Origin: Microbulbifer rhizosphaerae | GTDB taxonomy: Bacteria > Pseudomonadota > Gammaproteobacteria > Pseudomonadales > Cellvibrionaceae | Direction of reading: 5' to 3' | Assembly: GCF_014191725.1 (NCBI RefSeq) | Contig: NZ_JACHWZ010000005.1 | Span: 205,389-269,388 of the forward strand | DNA: 64,000 bases | Part shown: positions 37,235 through 45,990 of the stretch, in pieces | How positions within the stretch are numbered: the stretch's first letter is position 1 | How the letters are laid out: each line of letters begins with the position of its first letter | Notes under the pieces: generated by a model | Told to the model about the DNA's origin: nothing | Seen by the model: the letters and a program-made list of their open reading frames with translations, nothing else | Databases searched by the model: none | Made by a program: the position numbers and the translations under genes

Positions 37235-37478
37235 CTTTTTCTCTTCTTACCTCTGACCTGTATGGCGCTAAGCTATGGGCTTTCACATTGCGGTTATCGC
37301 TTAACTCAGCGCCATTGACCTCTGAACGGCGCGACATTATGCGCGACCCGGGCGCAGGGAGAAAGGTTTGCGGCAGAGTGCAGGGGTTTGCGACAGCCTG
37401 CATCCAAAACCGGTACAGGGGACGTCGAACTCCAGTAAAATGCTCAACTAGTTAAAATTTGATCAACGGGGATGGCTG

Positions 37479-38732
37479 GTGAATCTGTCCAATAAAAACA
37501 AACTTCTGATTATTGTCCTTCTCACGGGAGCAGCCCTGACGGCGGCGGTTCTGATGATGGCGCCCAAGCCGAAGGAGAAGGAGACGGAAGCGGCGGTGCC
37601 TCCGGTGGCCGATGTGCTCTATGCCGAGCCGGGCCGGCAGACCCTGCTGGTACCCAGCCAGGGCTCGGTACAGGCCCGCCACGAGATAGAGCTGGTGGCC
37701 CGGGTCGGCGGGGTGATCCAGAGCGTCAACGATGCCTTCGTCGCCGGTGGCTTCTTTGTTGAGGACGAGCCGCTGGTGCAGATAGAGGCGGCGGACTATG
37801 AACACCAGCTCATCCGCGCCGAGGGCCAGGTGGCCAATGCAGCCTCCGCCCTGGCCCAGGAACAGGGGCGCTCCAAGCAGGCCAAGCGCGAGTGGCGCGA
37901 CCTGGGCAGCGATACCGCCAACAGCCTGTTCCTGCGCAAGCCGCAACTGCGGGCGGCGGAGGCGGAACTGGCATCGGCCCGCGCCGACCGTGACCAGGCG
38001 GCGCTGGATTTGGCCCGGACCAAAGTCAGGGCGCCCTTCGCTGGTCGCGTGGTGGAAACTTTCGTGGATCTGGGCCAGTACGTCACCGCCGGCACCCGCC
38101 TGGCGCAGATTCACAGTACCGGTATCGCCGAAGTGCGCCTGCCGCTCACCGATCACCAGCTGTCCCTGCTGAACCTGCCGCTGGGCAAGTCCATCGAAAA
38201 TGGCCCCGCGGTGCGCCTGCGCGCACGGATCGCCGGCCGCGAGCGCGAGTGGCGCGGCCAGTTGGTGCGCACCGAGGCCAGTATCGATCCGAACAGCCGT
38301 TTCGTCTATGCGGTGGCCCAGGTGCAGAATCCCTATAAGGGCGAGGTTCCGCTAGTAAACGGCCTCTTCGTGGAGGCGGACATCGCCGGCAAGACTTTCG
38401 ACAATATCACCCGGCTGCCGCGCCAGGCGCTGCACGAAGGCGACCACGTGCTGGTGCTGGATGCGGAGAACAAGCTGCGCTTCAGGGAAGTGGAATTGTT
38501 GCAGGCGGTGGACGAGGATGTCTGGGTGCGCGGCGATATCGTCCCCGGCGAGCGAGTGATCGTGTCCAGTCTCGGCTACTCCCGCGAGGGCATGGCGATC
38601 ACCGCCAATCCACTGAACGACAAGCCGGCCGGCCTGTTGCTCGGCGATGAGGACGCGGCCGTTGAGCCGGCCGCTGAAGCCGCCTCTTCGGCCGCAGGCG
38701 CTGCAAGTGCCGCCACCGTGAGCGAGGGCTGA
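37479..38732 (+). CDS. RND efflux periplasmic adaptor (membrane fusion protein)
   Basis: A 417-residue HlyD/AcrA-type adaptor. An N-terminal membrane helix (LLIIVLLTGAALTAAVLMMA) anchors it, followed by a lipoyl half-motif, a coiled-coil hairpin near 100-170 (LIRAEGQVANAASALAQEQG), the second lipoyl half (LARTKVRAPFAGRVVETFVDLGQYVTAGTRLAQI near 173-205) and the beta-barrel and membrane-proximal domains (RLPRQALHEGDHVLVLD near 310). The C-terminus is Ala/Glu-rich. The GTG start has GGGG upstream. It is separated from the pump gene by two bases. No outer membrane factor is encoded next to it, so the complex probably shares a TolC. Confidence 0.92.
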   Translation: MNLSNKNKLLIIVLLTGAALTAAVLMMAPKPKEKETEAAVPPVADVLYAEPGRQTLLVPSQGSVQARHEIELVARVGGVIQSVNDAFVAGGFFVEDEPLVQIEAADYEHQLIRAEGQVANAASALAQEQGRSKQAKREWRDLGSDTANSLFLRKPQLRAAEAELASARADRDQAALDLARTKVRAPFAGRVVETFVDLGQYVTAGTRLAQIHSTGIAEVRLPLTDHQLSLLNLPLGKSIENGPAVRLRARIAGREREWRGQLVRTEASIDPNSRFVYAVAQVQNPYKGEVPLVNGLFVEADIAGKTFDNITRLPRQALHEGDHVLVLDAENKLRFREVELLQAVDEDVWVRGDIVPGERVIVSSLGYSREGMAITANPLNDKPAGLLLGDEDAAVEPAAEAASSAAGAASAATVSEG

Positions 38733-38734
38733 TC

Positions 38735-41700
38735 ATGCAGGGCATCATCGGATGGTTCGTACGCAACAGTAAGGCCGCCAACCTGCTGATGATCATGATC
38801 ATCATCGGCGGCCTGTTCGGCATTTCCCATATCGGCCGCGAGGTGTTCCCGACCATCAACCCGGGCATAGTGCGGGTGGAAATCAGCTACCCGGGCGCAG
38901 GCCCTAAAGAGGTGGAGCAGCAGGTCACCCTGCGGGTGGAACAGGCCATCGCCGACGTCAAGGGCATCAAGGAGGTGAACTCCCGGTCCATGCGCAGCCA
39001 CAGCTCCGTGCAGGTCCAGGCGGTGGACGGCTACGACGAGCTGCGTCTGCTCAACGATATCAAGGTGCAGGTGGATTCCATCAACACCTTCCCCGCGGAT
39101 ATAGAGCGGCCGGTGATCTCCCTCGCTGAGTGGTCGGCGCAGATGATGCATATCGCCATCGGCGGACCGGTATCGCCGCGACAGCTGAAGGACACGGCGT
39201 TGGACCTGCGCGACAAGCTGCTGCTGATCCCCGGCGTGCGCCAGATTGAAGTCTGGGGAGACCGTGCCGACGAGGTCTCCATCGAGGTCTCGGAACTGGA
39301 CCTGCGTCGCTACAACCTGAGCTTTGACGATGTCGCCAATGCGGTGCGCCGCTCCTCCCTGGACCTGCCCGCGGGCATGGTGCGCTCCGACCGCGGCGAT
39401 ATCCAGGTGCAGACCCGCGGCCAGGCCTATACCGCCGCCGACTTCGCGCGCATTCCGCTGATCAGCCGCGCCGACGGCACTCAACTGCTGCTGGGCGACG
39501 TGGCAGACATAGAGGATGGCTTCGAGGAAGAGGGCTCGGTGATCCGCTTCAACGGCAAGCCGGCCATGAACCTGCGTGTCATGCAGGGCGAGCCCCTGGA
39601 CGTGGTGGCCACCGCGGAGAGCATCAAGCAATTCATGGCCGAGGCCCGCGAGCAGCTGCCGCCGGGCATGGAATTCGAGATCTGGTTCGACTTCTCCAAG
39701 GCCTACGAGGGCCGCATGAACCTGCTCGCGGGCAACGCCCTCGGCGGCCTGGTGCTGGTGTTCGTACTGCTGATGCTGTTCCTGCGCCCGCTGCTGGCGG
39801 TCTGGGTCACCATCGGCATCGCCACCGCCTTTATGGGCGCCTTCTGGCTGCTGCCGGTGACCGGGGTGACGCTGAACATGCTGTCGCTGTTCGCCTTCCT
39901 GCTGATCCTGGGGATCGTGGTGGATGATGCGATCATCGTAGGCGAGGCGGTGCACGCGGCCCACGATCGCGGCGTGACCGGGCTGGCGGCTGCCGAAGAG
40001 GGCGTTAAGCAAGTCTCCTCGCCGGTGATTTTCGCCGTGGTGTCCACCATGGTCTTCTTTGTACCCATGCTGTTCCTGCCCGGCTATACGTCGCAGATGA
40101 TGCTGCCGCTGCCGGTGGTTGTGCTGCTGGCGCTATCCTTCTCTCTGATCGAGTCGCTGTTGATACTGCCGGCGCACTTGGTGAATATGAAGCCGGAAAA
40201 AAAGGCTACATCCGGCCTTGGCCTCAAGCTGCAGAAACTGCGCGCCAAGTTCGCCGGCGGCATGACCGTGGCCAGCGAAAAATACTATATGCCGCTGCTG
40301 GAGAAATCCCTCGGCAACAGCCGCGTCACGGTGATGGTCTTCCTGATGTCGCTGCTGCTGTCCTTTGCGGTGTTCAAGGGCGGCTATATCGGCTCGGCCT
40401 TCTCGCCCAAGGTTCCCTCCGACCTGCTGGAGTTGAGCACCACCATGGCCCCCGGTGAATCCTTTGAGGAAGCCAAGCGGGTCATGGAGCAGTTCGAACG
40501 CGCCGGTGACGAACTGGCACAAGACGAGGAAATGCTGGAGCTGAACAGCGGCGAACCATTTGTGAAGAACACCATGGTGTTCCTGTGGCGCGGCAACATC
40601 TACGTGATATTGCAGCTCACCGAGGGCGAGCTGCGCGATGTTACCTCCGAACAACTGGCGCTGCGCTGGCGCGAGTATATCGGCGAGTTGCCCGCCAGCG
40701 TCGAGGAGATGAACATCACCGCCACCATCAACGAAGACAACGGCGGCATGTCTCTGAACCTGAGCACCGCTTCCGGCGATATGGACGAACTGCGTGAGGC
40801 CGCCGATGCGGTGAAAAAGGCGCTGGACGGCTACGCCGGCGTCTACGATGTGCGCGACAACCTGGTCAGTGCCCGCCGAGATATCGAGATCCAACTGAAA
40901 CCCCACGCCACCAATATGGGCATCGGCCTCGCCGACGTAGCCAAGCAGGTGCGCCAGGGTTTCTACGGCGAAGAGGTACAGCGCATCCCCCGCGGCCGCG
41001 AGGACGTGCGCGTAATGGTGCGCTATCCAGAAGAGGAGCGTGCCAGCGAGGAGCAGATGGACCGCATCCGCATCCGCACCAGTGGGGGCGAGATTCCGTT
41101 CAGTGCGGTGGCCGATGCGGTCTATGTGCCCGGCTACACCACCATCCGTCGTCACGACCGCGAGCGCACGGTGCAGGTTACCGCGGAGCTGACCCCGGGC
41201 GCGGCTTCGGCCCACGAAATCCTGCAGCAGCTGCGCGAGAACAACGTGCCGGAATGGGAAAAGCAGTTCCCGGGTTTCTCGCTGAAAACCGGCGGTGAAA
41301 TGCAGGAAGAGGAGGAGTTCAGTGGTGCCATCATTGCGTTCTTCGTGCTGTCGCTGTTTACGATCTATGCGTTGCTGGCGATCGCCTTCCGCTCCTATTC
41401 GCAGCCGTTGCTGATCCTCACCGCAGTGCCCTTCGGCTTCTTCGGCGCCCTTCTCGGCCACCTGTTGATGGGCCACGATATCAGCATCATGTCCATGCTC
41501 GGCTTCCTCGCCGCTGCGGGCGTGGTGGTGAACGACAACCTGGTACTGATGGATCGCATCAACCAGCTGCGTGCCGAGGGCATGGCGGTGATGGACGCTG
41601 TAGTGCAGGCCGGGCGCGACCGCTTCCGTCCGATCATCCTGACCTCGCTCACCACCTTTATCGGCCTGGTGCCGATCATGTTCGAGCGTTCGATACAGGC

Positions 41701-41872
41701 GCAGTTCCTGATCCCCATGGTGATCAGCCTCGCTTTCGGCGTACTCTGCGCCACCGCGGTGACCCTGATCCTGGTACCCAACCTGTACAAAGTGATCGAG
41801 GTGCTGCGCGTGAAAATTCGCGGCCGCCGTGGGCTGGAAGAGGAACTGCCTGTGTCGATGGAAAAAGCCTGA
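38735..41872 (+). CDS. RND family efflux transporter, inner membrane pump
   Basis: A 1045-residue HAE1-type RND pump, coupling proton flow to drug or metabolite efflux. It has the double six-helix layout: TM1 at about residues 12-30, a large periplasmic loop (VFPTINPGIVRVEISYPGAGPKEVE), TM2-6 near 335-475 with the proton-relay pair in GIVVDDAIIVGEAV near 397, then the second half with GAALLGHLLMG and MLGFLAAAGVVVNDNLVLMDRI near 925. The pattern fits pumps with broad substrates. It forms an operon with the adaptor upstream and is followed by a terminator, so rsmE is separate. Confidence 0.94.
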   Translation: MQGIIGWFVRNSKAANLLMIMIIIGGLFGISHIGREVFPTINPGIVRVEISYPGAGPKEVEQQVTLRVEQAIADVKGIKEVNSRSMRSHSSVQVQAVDGYDELRLLNDIKVQVDSINTFPADIERPVISLAEWSAQMMHIAIGGPVSPRQLKDTALDLRDKLLLIPGVRQIEVWGDRADEVSIEVSELDLRRYNLSFDDVANAVRRSSLDLPAGMVRSDRGDIQVQTRGQAYTAADFARIPLISRADGTQLLLGDVADIEDGFEEEGSVIRFNGKPAMNLRVMQGEPLDVVATAESIKQFMAEAREQLPPGMEFEIWFDFSKAYEGRMNLLAGNALGGLVLVFVLLMLFLRPLLAVWVTIGIATAFMGAFWLLPVTGVTLNMLSLFAFLLILGIVVDDAIIVGEAVHAAHDRGVTGLAAAEEGVKQVSSPVIFAVVSTMVFFVPMLFLPGYTSQMMLPLPVVVLLALSFSLIESLLILPAHLVNMKPEKKATSGLGLKLQKLRAKFAGGMTVASEKYYMPLLEKSLGNSRVTVMVFLMSLLLSFAVFKGGYIGSAFSPKVPSDLLELSTTMAPGESFEEAKRVMEQFERAGDELAQDEEMLELNSGEPFVKNTMVFLWRGNIYVILQLTEGELRDVTSEQLALRWREYIGELPASVEEMNITATINEDNGGMSLNLSTASGDMDELREAADAVKKALDGYAGVYDVRDNLVSARRDIEIQLKPHATNMGIGLADVAKQVRQGFYGEEVQRIPRGREDVRVMVRYPEEERASEEQMDRIRIRTSGGEIPFSAVADAVYVPGYTTIRRHDRERTVQVTAELTPGAASAHEILQQLRENNVPEWEKQFPGFSLKTGGEMQEEEEFSGAIIAFFVLSLFTIYALLAIAFRSYSQPLLILTAVPFGFFGALLGHLLMGHDISIMSMLGFLAAAGVVVNDNLVLMDRINQLRAEGMAVMDAVVQAGRDRFRPIILTSLTTFIGLVPIMFERSIQAQFLIPMVISLAFGVLCATAVTLILVPNLYKVIEVLRVKIRGRRGLEEELPVSMEKA

Positions 41873-42028
41873 TACTCTGCCCGGGACCGCGGAGCTCCAG
41901 CTCCGCTTGCGGGCCATAGGCCCGCCCCCTGGCCTTTGCAGGTGATAGTACTCCGAGGAAATCCACAAACTCCTACAGGCCTGTGCGTTGCGAAGATCGA
42001 CCCTAAATGCCTAAACTATCCACGAGCC

Positions 42029-42053
42029 AAAGCCGACCCGAGTCGGCTTTTTT
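42029..42053 (+). terminator. rho-independent terminator of the RND operon
   Basis: AAGCCGAC and GTCGGCTT pair across a four-base loop and are followed by TTTTTTA, 157 bases after the pump stop and 36 bases before the rsmE ATG. Other short inverted repeats (GGAGCTCCAGCTCC near 41891) lie between. Confidence 0.8.
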
Positions 42054-42088
42054 ATATCTATAACCTACTCCTCAAGGAATTCCCGGAA

Positions 42089-42823
42089 ATGCGCATTCCG
42101 CGTATCTTTTCCCCCGATCCGCTGGCCGGCCGCGACGAAATTGAACTGGACGAAGCCGCCTCCCGCCACCTGGTGAAGGTGCTGCGCCTCACCCCCGGCC
42201 GCCCGCTGGTGCTTTTCGACGGCAGCGGCGGTGAGTACGCTGCAGAACTGATCGATGCCGGCAAGAGAGCGCGGGTGCGCCTGGGAAGTTTTACCGCTGA
42301 GGATCGCCAGTCGCCGCTGGCACTGACCCTGGCTATCGGCATCTCCCGCGGCGACCGCTTCGATTGGGTGGTGCAGAAGGCCACCGAACTGGGCGCGACG
42401 CAGATACAGCCGCTGTTTACCGAGCGTTGCGAGGTCAAACTGAGCGGCGAACGGCTGCAGAAAAAACTCGGCCACTGGCGCCAGATAGCCGCCAGCGCCT
42501 GCGAGCAGTGTGCGCGCAACCGCCTCCCGGCTATTGCCGAACCACTGAAGCTGGCGCAGTATTTCCAGACGGCCGAAAGCGGCCTGAAGCTGGTGCTGCA
42601 CCATCGTACCAATCTCGATCTGCGCGAGCTGGATCGACAGCGCGGCAGACCGGATTCGGCGCTGCTGCTGGTGGGGCCGGAGGGCGGCCTGTCGCCGGCG
42701 GAGATTGATGCGGCGCTGCAGCGGGGATTCCTGCCGCTGCGCCTGGGGCCGCGGGTGTTGCGCACCGAAACGGTACCGGTGGCGGCGCTGTCAGTACTAC
42801 AATTCCATTGGGGTGATTTTTAA
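42089..42823 (+). CDS. rsmE: 16S rRNA (uracil-1498-N3)-methyltransferase
   Basis: RsmE methylates N3 of U1498 in 16S rRNA using SAM. The 244-residue SPOUT-fold protein begins with the PUA-like part MRIPRIF with the family stretch HLVKVLRLTPGRPLVLFDG near 30; the knot contains WVVQKATELG near 94, a GPEGGLSPAEI motif near 199, and LGPRVLRTETVPVAALSVLQ near 220. The ATG at 42089 gives the normal length; the open frame upstream contains the terminator of the pump operon and is not coding. A small membrane protein gene follows after 30 bases. Confidence 0.95.
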   Translation: MRIPRIFSPDPLAGRDEIELDEAASRHLVKVLRLTPGRPLVLFDGSGGEYAAELIDAGKRARVRLGSFTAEDRQSPLALTLAIGISRGDRFDWVVQKATELGATQIQPLFTERCEVKLSGERLQKKLGHWRQIAASACEQCARNRLPAIAEPLKLAQYFQTAESGLKLVLHHRTNLDLRELDRQRGRPDSALLLVGPEGGLSPAEIDAALQRGFLPLRLGPRVLRTETVPVAALSVLQFHWGDF

Positions 42824-42853
42824 TCCAATAAACACAAACGCACGGAGCAGCTC

Positions 42854-43219
42854 ATGACAAAACTCATCCTGTGGTTCCTGGCTCTTTTCATTCTCGTCGG
42901 GTCCCTCGCCATCCTTATCAAGCCGGAACTCCAGCGCCAGTGGGTGGATAAACTCACCGGGGCGACCTACCGATTCCTCGCTTGGATGGCCGTGGTCATC
43001 GGCTTGATATTGTTGATGCTGGCGGACACACGCAGCTGGGTGATCCTCTTCAAGGTCCTCGGCGTGATCGCGGTGCTGAAGGGCGCCTGGTTGCTGCAGT
43101 CGGGTTATCCGCACGGCAGGGATCGATTGCAGCGCCTTGTGGGCGGCAATGACCTTCTGGTACGTATCGTTGGCGGCATCGGTGTGCTGCTCGCGCTGGT
43201 ACTCTTTTCTGCGAGCTAG
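42854..43219 (+). CDS. small inner-membrane protein of unknown function
   Basis: A 121-residue protein with three to four predicted membrane segments (about 4-22, 42-58, 62-80 and 104-118) and a short cytoplasmic or periplasmic Arg/Tyr stretch (QWVDKLTGATYRFLAW). GGAG is placed upstream of the ATG. It lies between rsmE and a HAD phosphatase; its last base overlaps the possible upstream extension of the latter, so the three may be co-transcribed. No family is recognised; a similar protein beside rsmE would support a link. Confidence 0.7.
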   Translation: MTKLILWFLALFILVGSLAILIKPELQRQWVDKLTGATYRFLAWMAVVIGLILLMLADTRSWVILFKVLGVIAVLKGAWLLQSGYPHGRDRLQRLVGGNDLLVRIVGGIGVLLALVLFSAS

Positions 43220-43239
43220 TGTGGTGTAAGGTACTAAAG

Positions 43240-43887
43240 ATGTTTGCAACAGAACTGGTGATTTTCGATTGCGACGGTGTGTTGGTGGACAGTGAAAGTA
43301 TTGTCTGCCGCATCCTCGCCGAGGAGATGAACAAGCTCGGCCTGGAGGCGACCGCCGAGGAGCTGGACGAACAGTTCAGCGGCCGCCCGGCGGGGGACTG
43401 CCTGCTGGAAATCGAAACCCTCTATGGCGGCCCGCTGCCGGAACACTATTTCCACAACACTGAGCGTCGCATCCGCGAGGCGTTTCATGCCGAACTGCAG
43501 CCGGTTTCCGGCATCGAGGACCTGCTCGATCACCTGCTGCAGGTCAATCTGCAGAGCTGCGTGGCCTCCTCCGGTTCCCACGAGAAAATGCAGCTGACCC
43601 TCAACCGCACGGGCCTCTACGAATACTTCGATGGGCGTATCTTCAGCGCCGACGACGTGTCCCGCGGCAAACCCTGGCCGGACCTGTTCCTGCACGCGGC
43701 GCAGACCATGGGGGTGGAGCCCCAGCACTGCCTGGTGGTGGAGGACTCCATTCCAGGGGTCAAGGCCGCGGTGGCCGCGGGTATGCCGGTGATCGCGTAC
43801 AGCGACAACCCCCGGCGCGCGCGGCAGCTGGAAAAAGCGGGCGCGCGGGTAGTGAGCGATGTGGTGGGGGTGCTGAACTTCCTTTGA
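43240..43887 (+). CDS. HAD family phosphatase (beta-phosphoglucomutase-like subfamily)
   Basis: A 215-residue HAD-IA hydrolase with all four motifs: FDCDGVLVDSE near residue 8 (nucleophile Asp and acid Asp), VASSGSHEKMQ near 110 (Ser), KPWPDLFLHAA near 145 (Lys) and VEDSIPGVKAA near 167 (Asp-Asp type). The four-helix cap between motifs I and II is present. The pattern resembles E. coli YieH (6-phosphogluconate phosphatase) and sugar phosphatases, but the substrate cannot be read from the sequence. The ATG at 43240, with AAGG upstream, gives the usual start before ELVIFDCDG. Confidence 0.88.
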   Translation: MFATELVIFDCDGVLVDSESIVCRILAEEMNKLGLEATAEELDEQFSGRPAGDCLLEIETLYGGPLPEHYFHNTERRIREAFHAELQPVSGIEDLLDHLLQVNLQSCVASSGSHEKMQLTLNRTGLYEYFDGRIFSADDVSRGKPWPDLFLHAAQTMGVEPQHCLVVEDSIPGVKAAVAAGMPVIAYSDNPRRARQLEKAGARVVSDVVGVLNFL

Positions 43888-43989
43888 TCTGATCTCTGGA
43901 GCAAGGAAGCCCTTTCCCTCCCTCCCGGGCGCTATGGTCTACAATGAATTTAACGCCAGCCGCCGCCAGATGCCGGAGGTTTCCCGCCC

Positions 43990-44562
43990 ATGGCGAACGC
44001 CCGTTTTGCCGTTTTCCTGTCGTTGCCCCTGCTCGGTGCCCTGGCGCTGGGCGGCTGTTACGACCCCCACAAGAAATACGCCCTGAACCCCCTTCCAGCG
44101 GTGGCGGACAGCGAAGGCGAAAAAGCCGCGCGCAATGCCGCCCCCTTTGCCGATGAACTGGTGCGCTATCTGCGCGGTAAACCACGTGACCAGGGTAGTG
44201 AATTTATTCTGAATGTGGAGTTCGAGTACGGTGGCTTTGCCCCCCGTATGGACAGCCTCGGGGATATCGAGGCGCTGCTGGTCATCATGCGTGACTATCC
44301 GGACCTGCGCATTGTCATCGAGGGACACACCGACAACGAGGGCAAGGCGGAGAAAAACCTGAAACTGTCCCAGTGGCGCGCGAACTGGGTGCGCAGCTTC
44401 CTACTGGAAAGGGGCATTGCCGGGGACCGGGTGCAGGCCGAGGGTTTCGGCGACAGCCGGCCGATCGCCGACAACGACACCCCGGAGGGGCGCAAGCAGA
44501 ACCGCCGGCTGGTGGTCCGCATTCTCAATTTCGATCAACCGCCGGTATCGGCGGAGTTATAA
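43990..44562 (+). CDS. OmpA-domain lipoprotein
   Basis: A 190-residue lipoprotein with lipobox ALGGC near residue 23. The C-terminal half (about 70-180) is an OmpA-like peptidoglycan-binding domain: RIVIEGHTDNEGKAEKNLKLSQWRANWV, AEGFGDSRPIADNDTPEGRKQNRRLVVRI. It would tie the outer membrane to the cell wall, similar to Pal or YiaD. The region before it is short, with no other domain. GGAGG lies ten bases upstream. A 26-codon signal-like ORF follows at 44576 on the same strand. Confidence 0.88.
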   Translation: MANARFAVFLSLPLLGALALGGCYDPHKKYALNPLPAVADSEGEKAARNAAPFADELVRYLRGKPRDQGSEFILNVEFEYGGFAPRMDSLGDIEALLVIMRDYPDLRIVIEGHTDNEGKAEKNLKLSQWRANWVRSFLLERGIAGDRVQAEGFGDSRPIADNDTPEGRKQNRRLVVRILNFDQPPVSAEL

Positions 44563-44575
44563 GAGGAGCTTCCCG

Positions 44576-44656
44576 ATGCCAGGTTGGCGTTTGCTGGCCG
44601 CGGTGAGTTTCGCCGCGGTGGCCGGCCCGGGCTTTGCCGACACCTGGTTCAATTAA
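44576..44656 (+). CDS. 26-residue signal-peptide-like ORF
   Basis: GAGGAG precedes an ATG that opens a short frame: MPGWRLLAAVSFAAVAGPGFADTWFN. It has a basic start, a hydrophobic core and a cleavage site near GFADT, but stops four residues later. It is either the truncated start of an exported protein or a very small secreted peptide. It lies 13 bases after the OmpA-type gene. Confidence 0.35.
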   Translation: MPGWRLLAAVSFAAVAGPGFADTWFN

Positions 44657-44728
44657 CTGATAACTGACTGTCGATTTCCCCCGCCCCCGCGCGACTAGTT
44701 GTGAGGACACAGCGAGTGTGAGGGCATC

Positions 44729-44770
44729 GTGAAATATCTGGGGCTGGTTTACCCGCCGGAATCCACCGCG
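44729..44770 (+). pseudogene. N-terminal remnant of a YciI-like paralogue
   Basis: A GTG with GAGGG upstream codes KYLGLVYPPE, matching KYLCLVYSEE at the start of the YciI-like gene 219 bases downstream; about 24 of 33 bases agree. After ten codons the similarity stops and a hairpin (GCGCCACCGC and GGCGGTGGCGC) follows. It looks like the 5' end of a duplicated gene whose body has been lost. Confidence 0.45.
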
Positions 44771-44947
44771 CTACATTTGGCGCCACCGCTGGTGGCGGTG
44801 GCGCTGATTGCGGCTCGGGACCTGAATCAGGCCGTTCAGCGGGCCCTTGCATTGCTGCGTTTGAAAAATAATATCGCCGTTCTCCGGCGTATAGTACCGA
44901 CCGCCGGCCAAGGCTTTGCCGGCAACACAATAAACGAGGAGATCGCC

Positions 44948-45292
44948 ATGAAGTATCTGTGTCTGGTTTACAGCGAAGAGGACAAACTGCACTCGATGCC
45001 GGACAGTCCGGAGGATCCCGAGTGCCAGGCCTATGCCGAATCCGTGGCCGCGAGCGGCCGCATGCTGGCAGCGGAAGCCCTGAAGCCGGTGAGCAGCGCC
45101 ACCACAGTGCGTATGCGCGGCGGTGTGGTCAGCATCACCGATGGCCCTTTTGCCGAAACCAAGGAGCAACTGGCCGGCTTCTACCTGCTGGACGCGCAGA
45201 ACCTGGACGAGGCGCTGGAGATCGCCGCAGGCATACCCGCCGCGCGGGTGGGCAGTGTGGAAGTGCGCCCGGTGCGCCAGTTGGAAGTCTAG
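44948..45292 (+). CDS. YciI-like (DGPF-motif) protein
   Basis: A 114-residue protein of the YCII-related family: MKYLCLVYSEE at the start and the motif DGPFAETKEQLAGFYLLD near residue 60, then LDEALEIA. Proteins with this DGPF motif are typically encoded beside ECF42-type sigma factors, as is the case here. The molecular activity of these proteins is not established. GAGGAG precedes the ATG. A VOC-family protein and the sigma factor follow on the same strand. Confidence 0.88.
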   Translation: MKYLCLVYSEEDKLHSMPDSPEDPECQAYAESVAASGRMLAAEALKPVSSATTVRMRGGVVSITDGPFAETKEQLAGFYLLDAQNLDEALEIAAGIPAARVGSVEVRPVRQLEV

Positions 45293-45309
45293 GCACCTCA
45301 ATAATTACC

Positions 45310-45392
45310 CCCTCTCCCCTCTGGGGAGAGGGCCGGGGAGAGGGGAGCTTCAGGGCCCCCTCTCCCTAACCCTCTCCCCAAGGGGAGAGGGG
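45310..45392. repeat. CCTCTCCCC inverted repeat cluster
   Basis: Two inverted repeats in tandem, each of the type CCCCTCTCCCC...GGGGAGAGGG, lie between the YciI-like and VOC-type genes. A shorter relative occurs at 57555-57626 between tkt and epd. These are dispersed intergenic hairpins. Confidence 0.75.
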
Positions 45393-45429
45393 ACTGAATG
45401 TAGCAAACCACTCAACAGGGAAAATAGTT

Positions 45430-45840
45430 ATGCAATTCAGCCCCTATTTGAATTTTCAAGGCAACTGCAAAGAGGCATTTGAGTTCTACGCCCAAGTACT
45501 CGGCGGAGAGATCATCGCAATGATGTCCTTTGCCGAGGCGCCCCCGGAAGCGGATATTTCTCCGGAAGCGCGCGATCAGGTGATGCACGCGCAGCTGAAA
45601 GTCGGCGAGCAGATTTTTATGGCCTCCGATGCCCCGAGCAGCTACAAACCCGCGCAGGGAATGCATATCACCATCGGCGTCGACACGCCGGAAGAGGCGG
45701 AGCGCATCTACAAGGCCCTGTCGGAGGGCGGTGAGATCACCATGCCCATGGAGGAGACTTTCTGGGCACAGCGCTTCGCCGTGTTCACCGACCGCTTCGG
45801 TACCCCGTGGATGGTCAACTGCGACAAGCCGCAGCAATAG
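45430..45840 (+). CDS. VOC-superfamily protein (PhnB-like)
   Basis: A 136-residue protein of the PhnB/3-demethylubiquinone-like branch of the vicinal oxygen chelate fold: MQFSPYLNFQGNCKEAFEFYAQVLGG at the start, MHAQLKVGEQIFMASDA near 55, MHITIGVDTPEEAERIYKAL near 80 and QRFAVFTDRFGTPWMVN near the end. Members of this branch often lack a clear enzyme activity. The gene lies between a YciI-like protein and an ECF42-type sigma factor, a combination seen with this sigma group. Confidence 0.85.
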   Translation: MQFSPYLNFQGNCKEAFEFYAQVLGGEIIAMMSFAEAPPEADISPEARDQVMHAQLKVGEQIFMASDAPSSYKPAQGMHITIGVDTPEEAERIYKALSEGGEITMPMEETFWAQRFAVFTDRFGTPWMVNCDKPQQ

Positions 45841-45889
45841 TGCCTGTTATCCGCCGCCATTCGATGGTTGAATAACTGCCTCGGTTTTT

Positions 45890-45963
45890 TGTAGGAGCGG
45901 CCCATGGCCGCGATCGGCCTTGCCAGTGGCAAAGACCGATCGCGGCCATGGGCCGCTCCTACA
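45890..45963. repeat. GTAGGAGC-type palindrome, 28-base arms
   Basis: A perfect inverted repeat with 28-base arms (starting TGTAGGAGCGGCCCATGGCC, ending in its complement) and an 18-base loop. It fills the gap between the VOC-type gene and the sigma factor and ends 27 bases before the latter's GTG, so it could terminate or process the upstream message. Confidence 0.9.
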
Positions 45964-45990
45964 GAAATTTTCAGGCAGAGAGGCGCGGCG

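Noticed and set aside
40133..41968. A 611-codon frame opposite the RND pump
   Set aside because: Antisense of an intact transporter gene, with His/Gln/Gly-rich translation and no domain.
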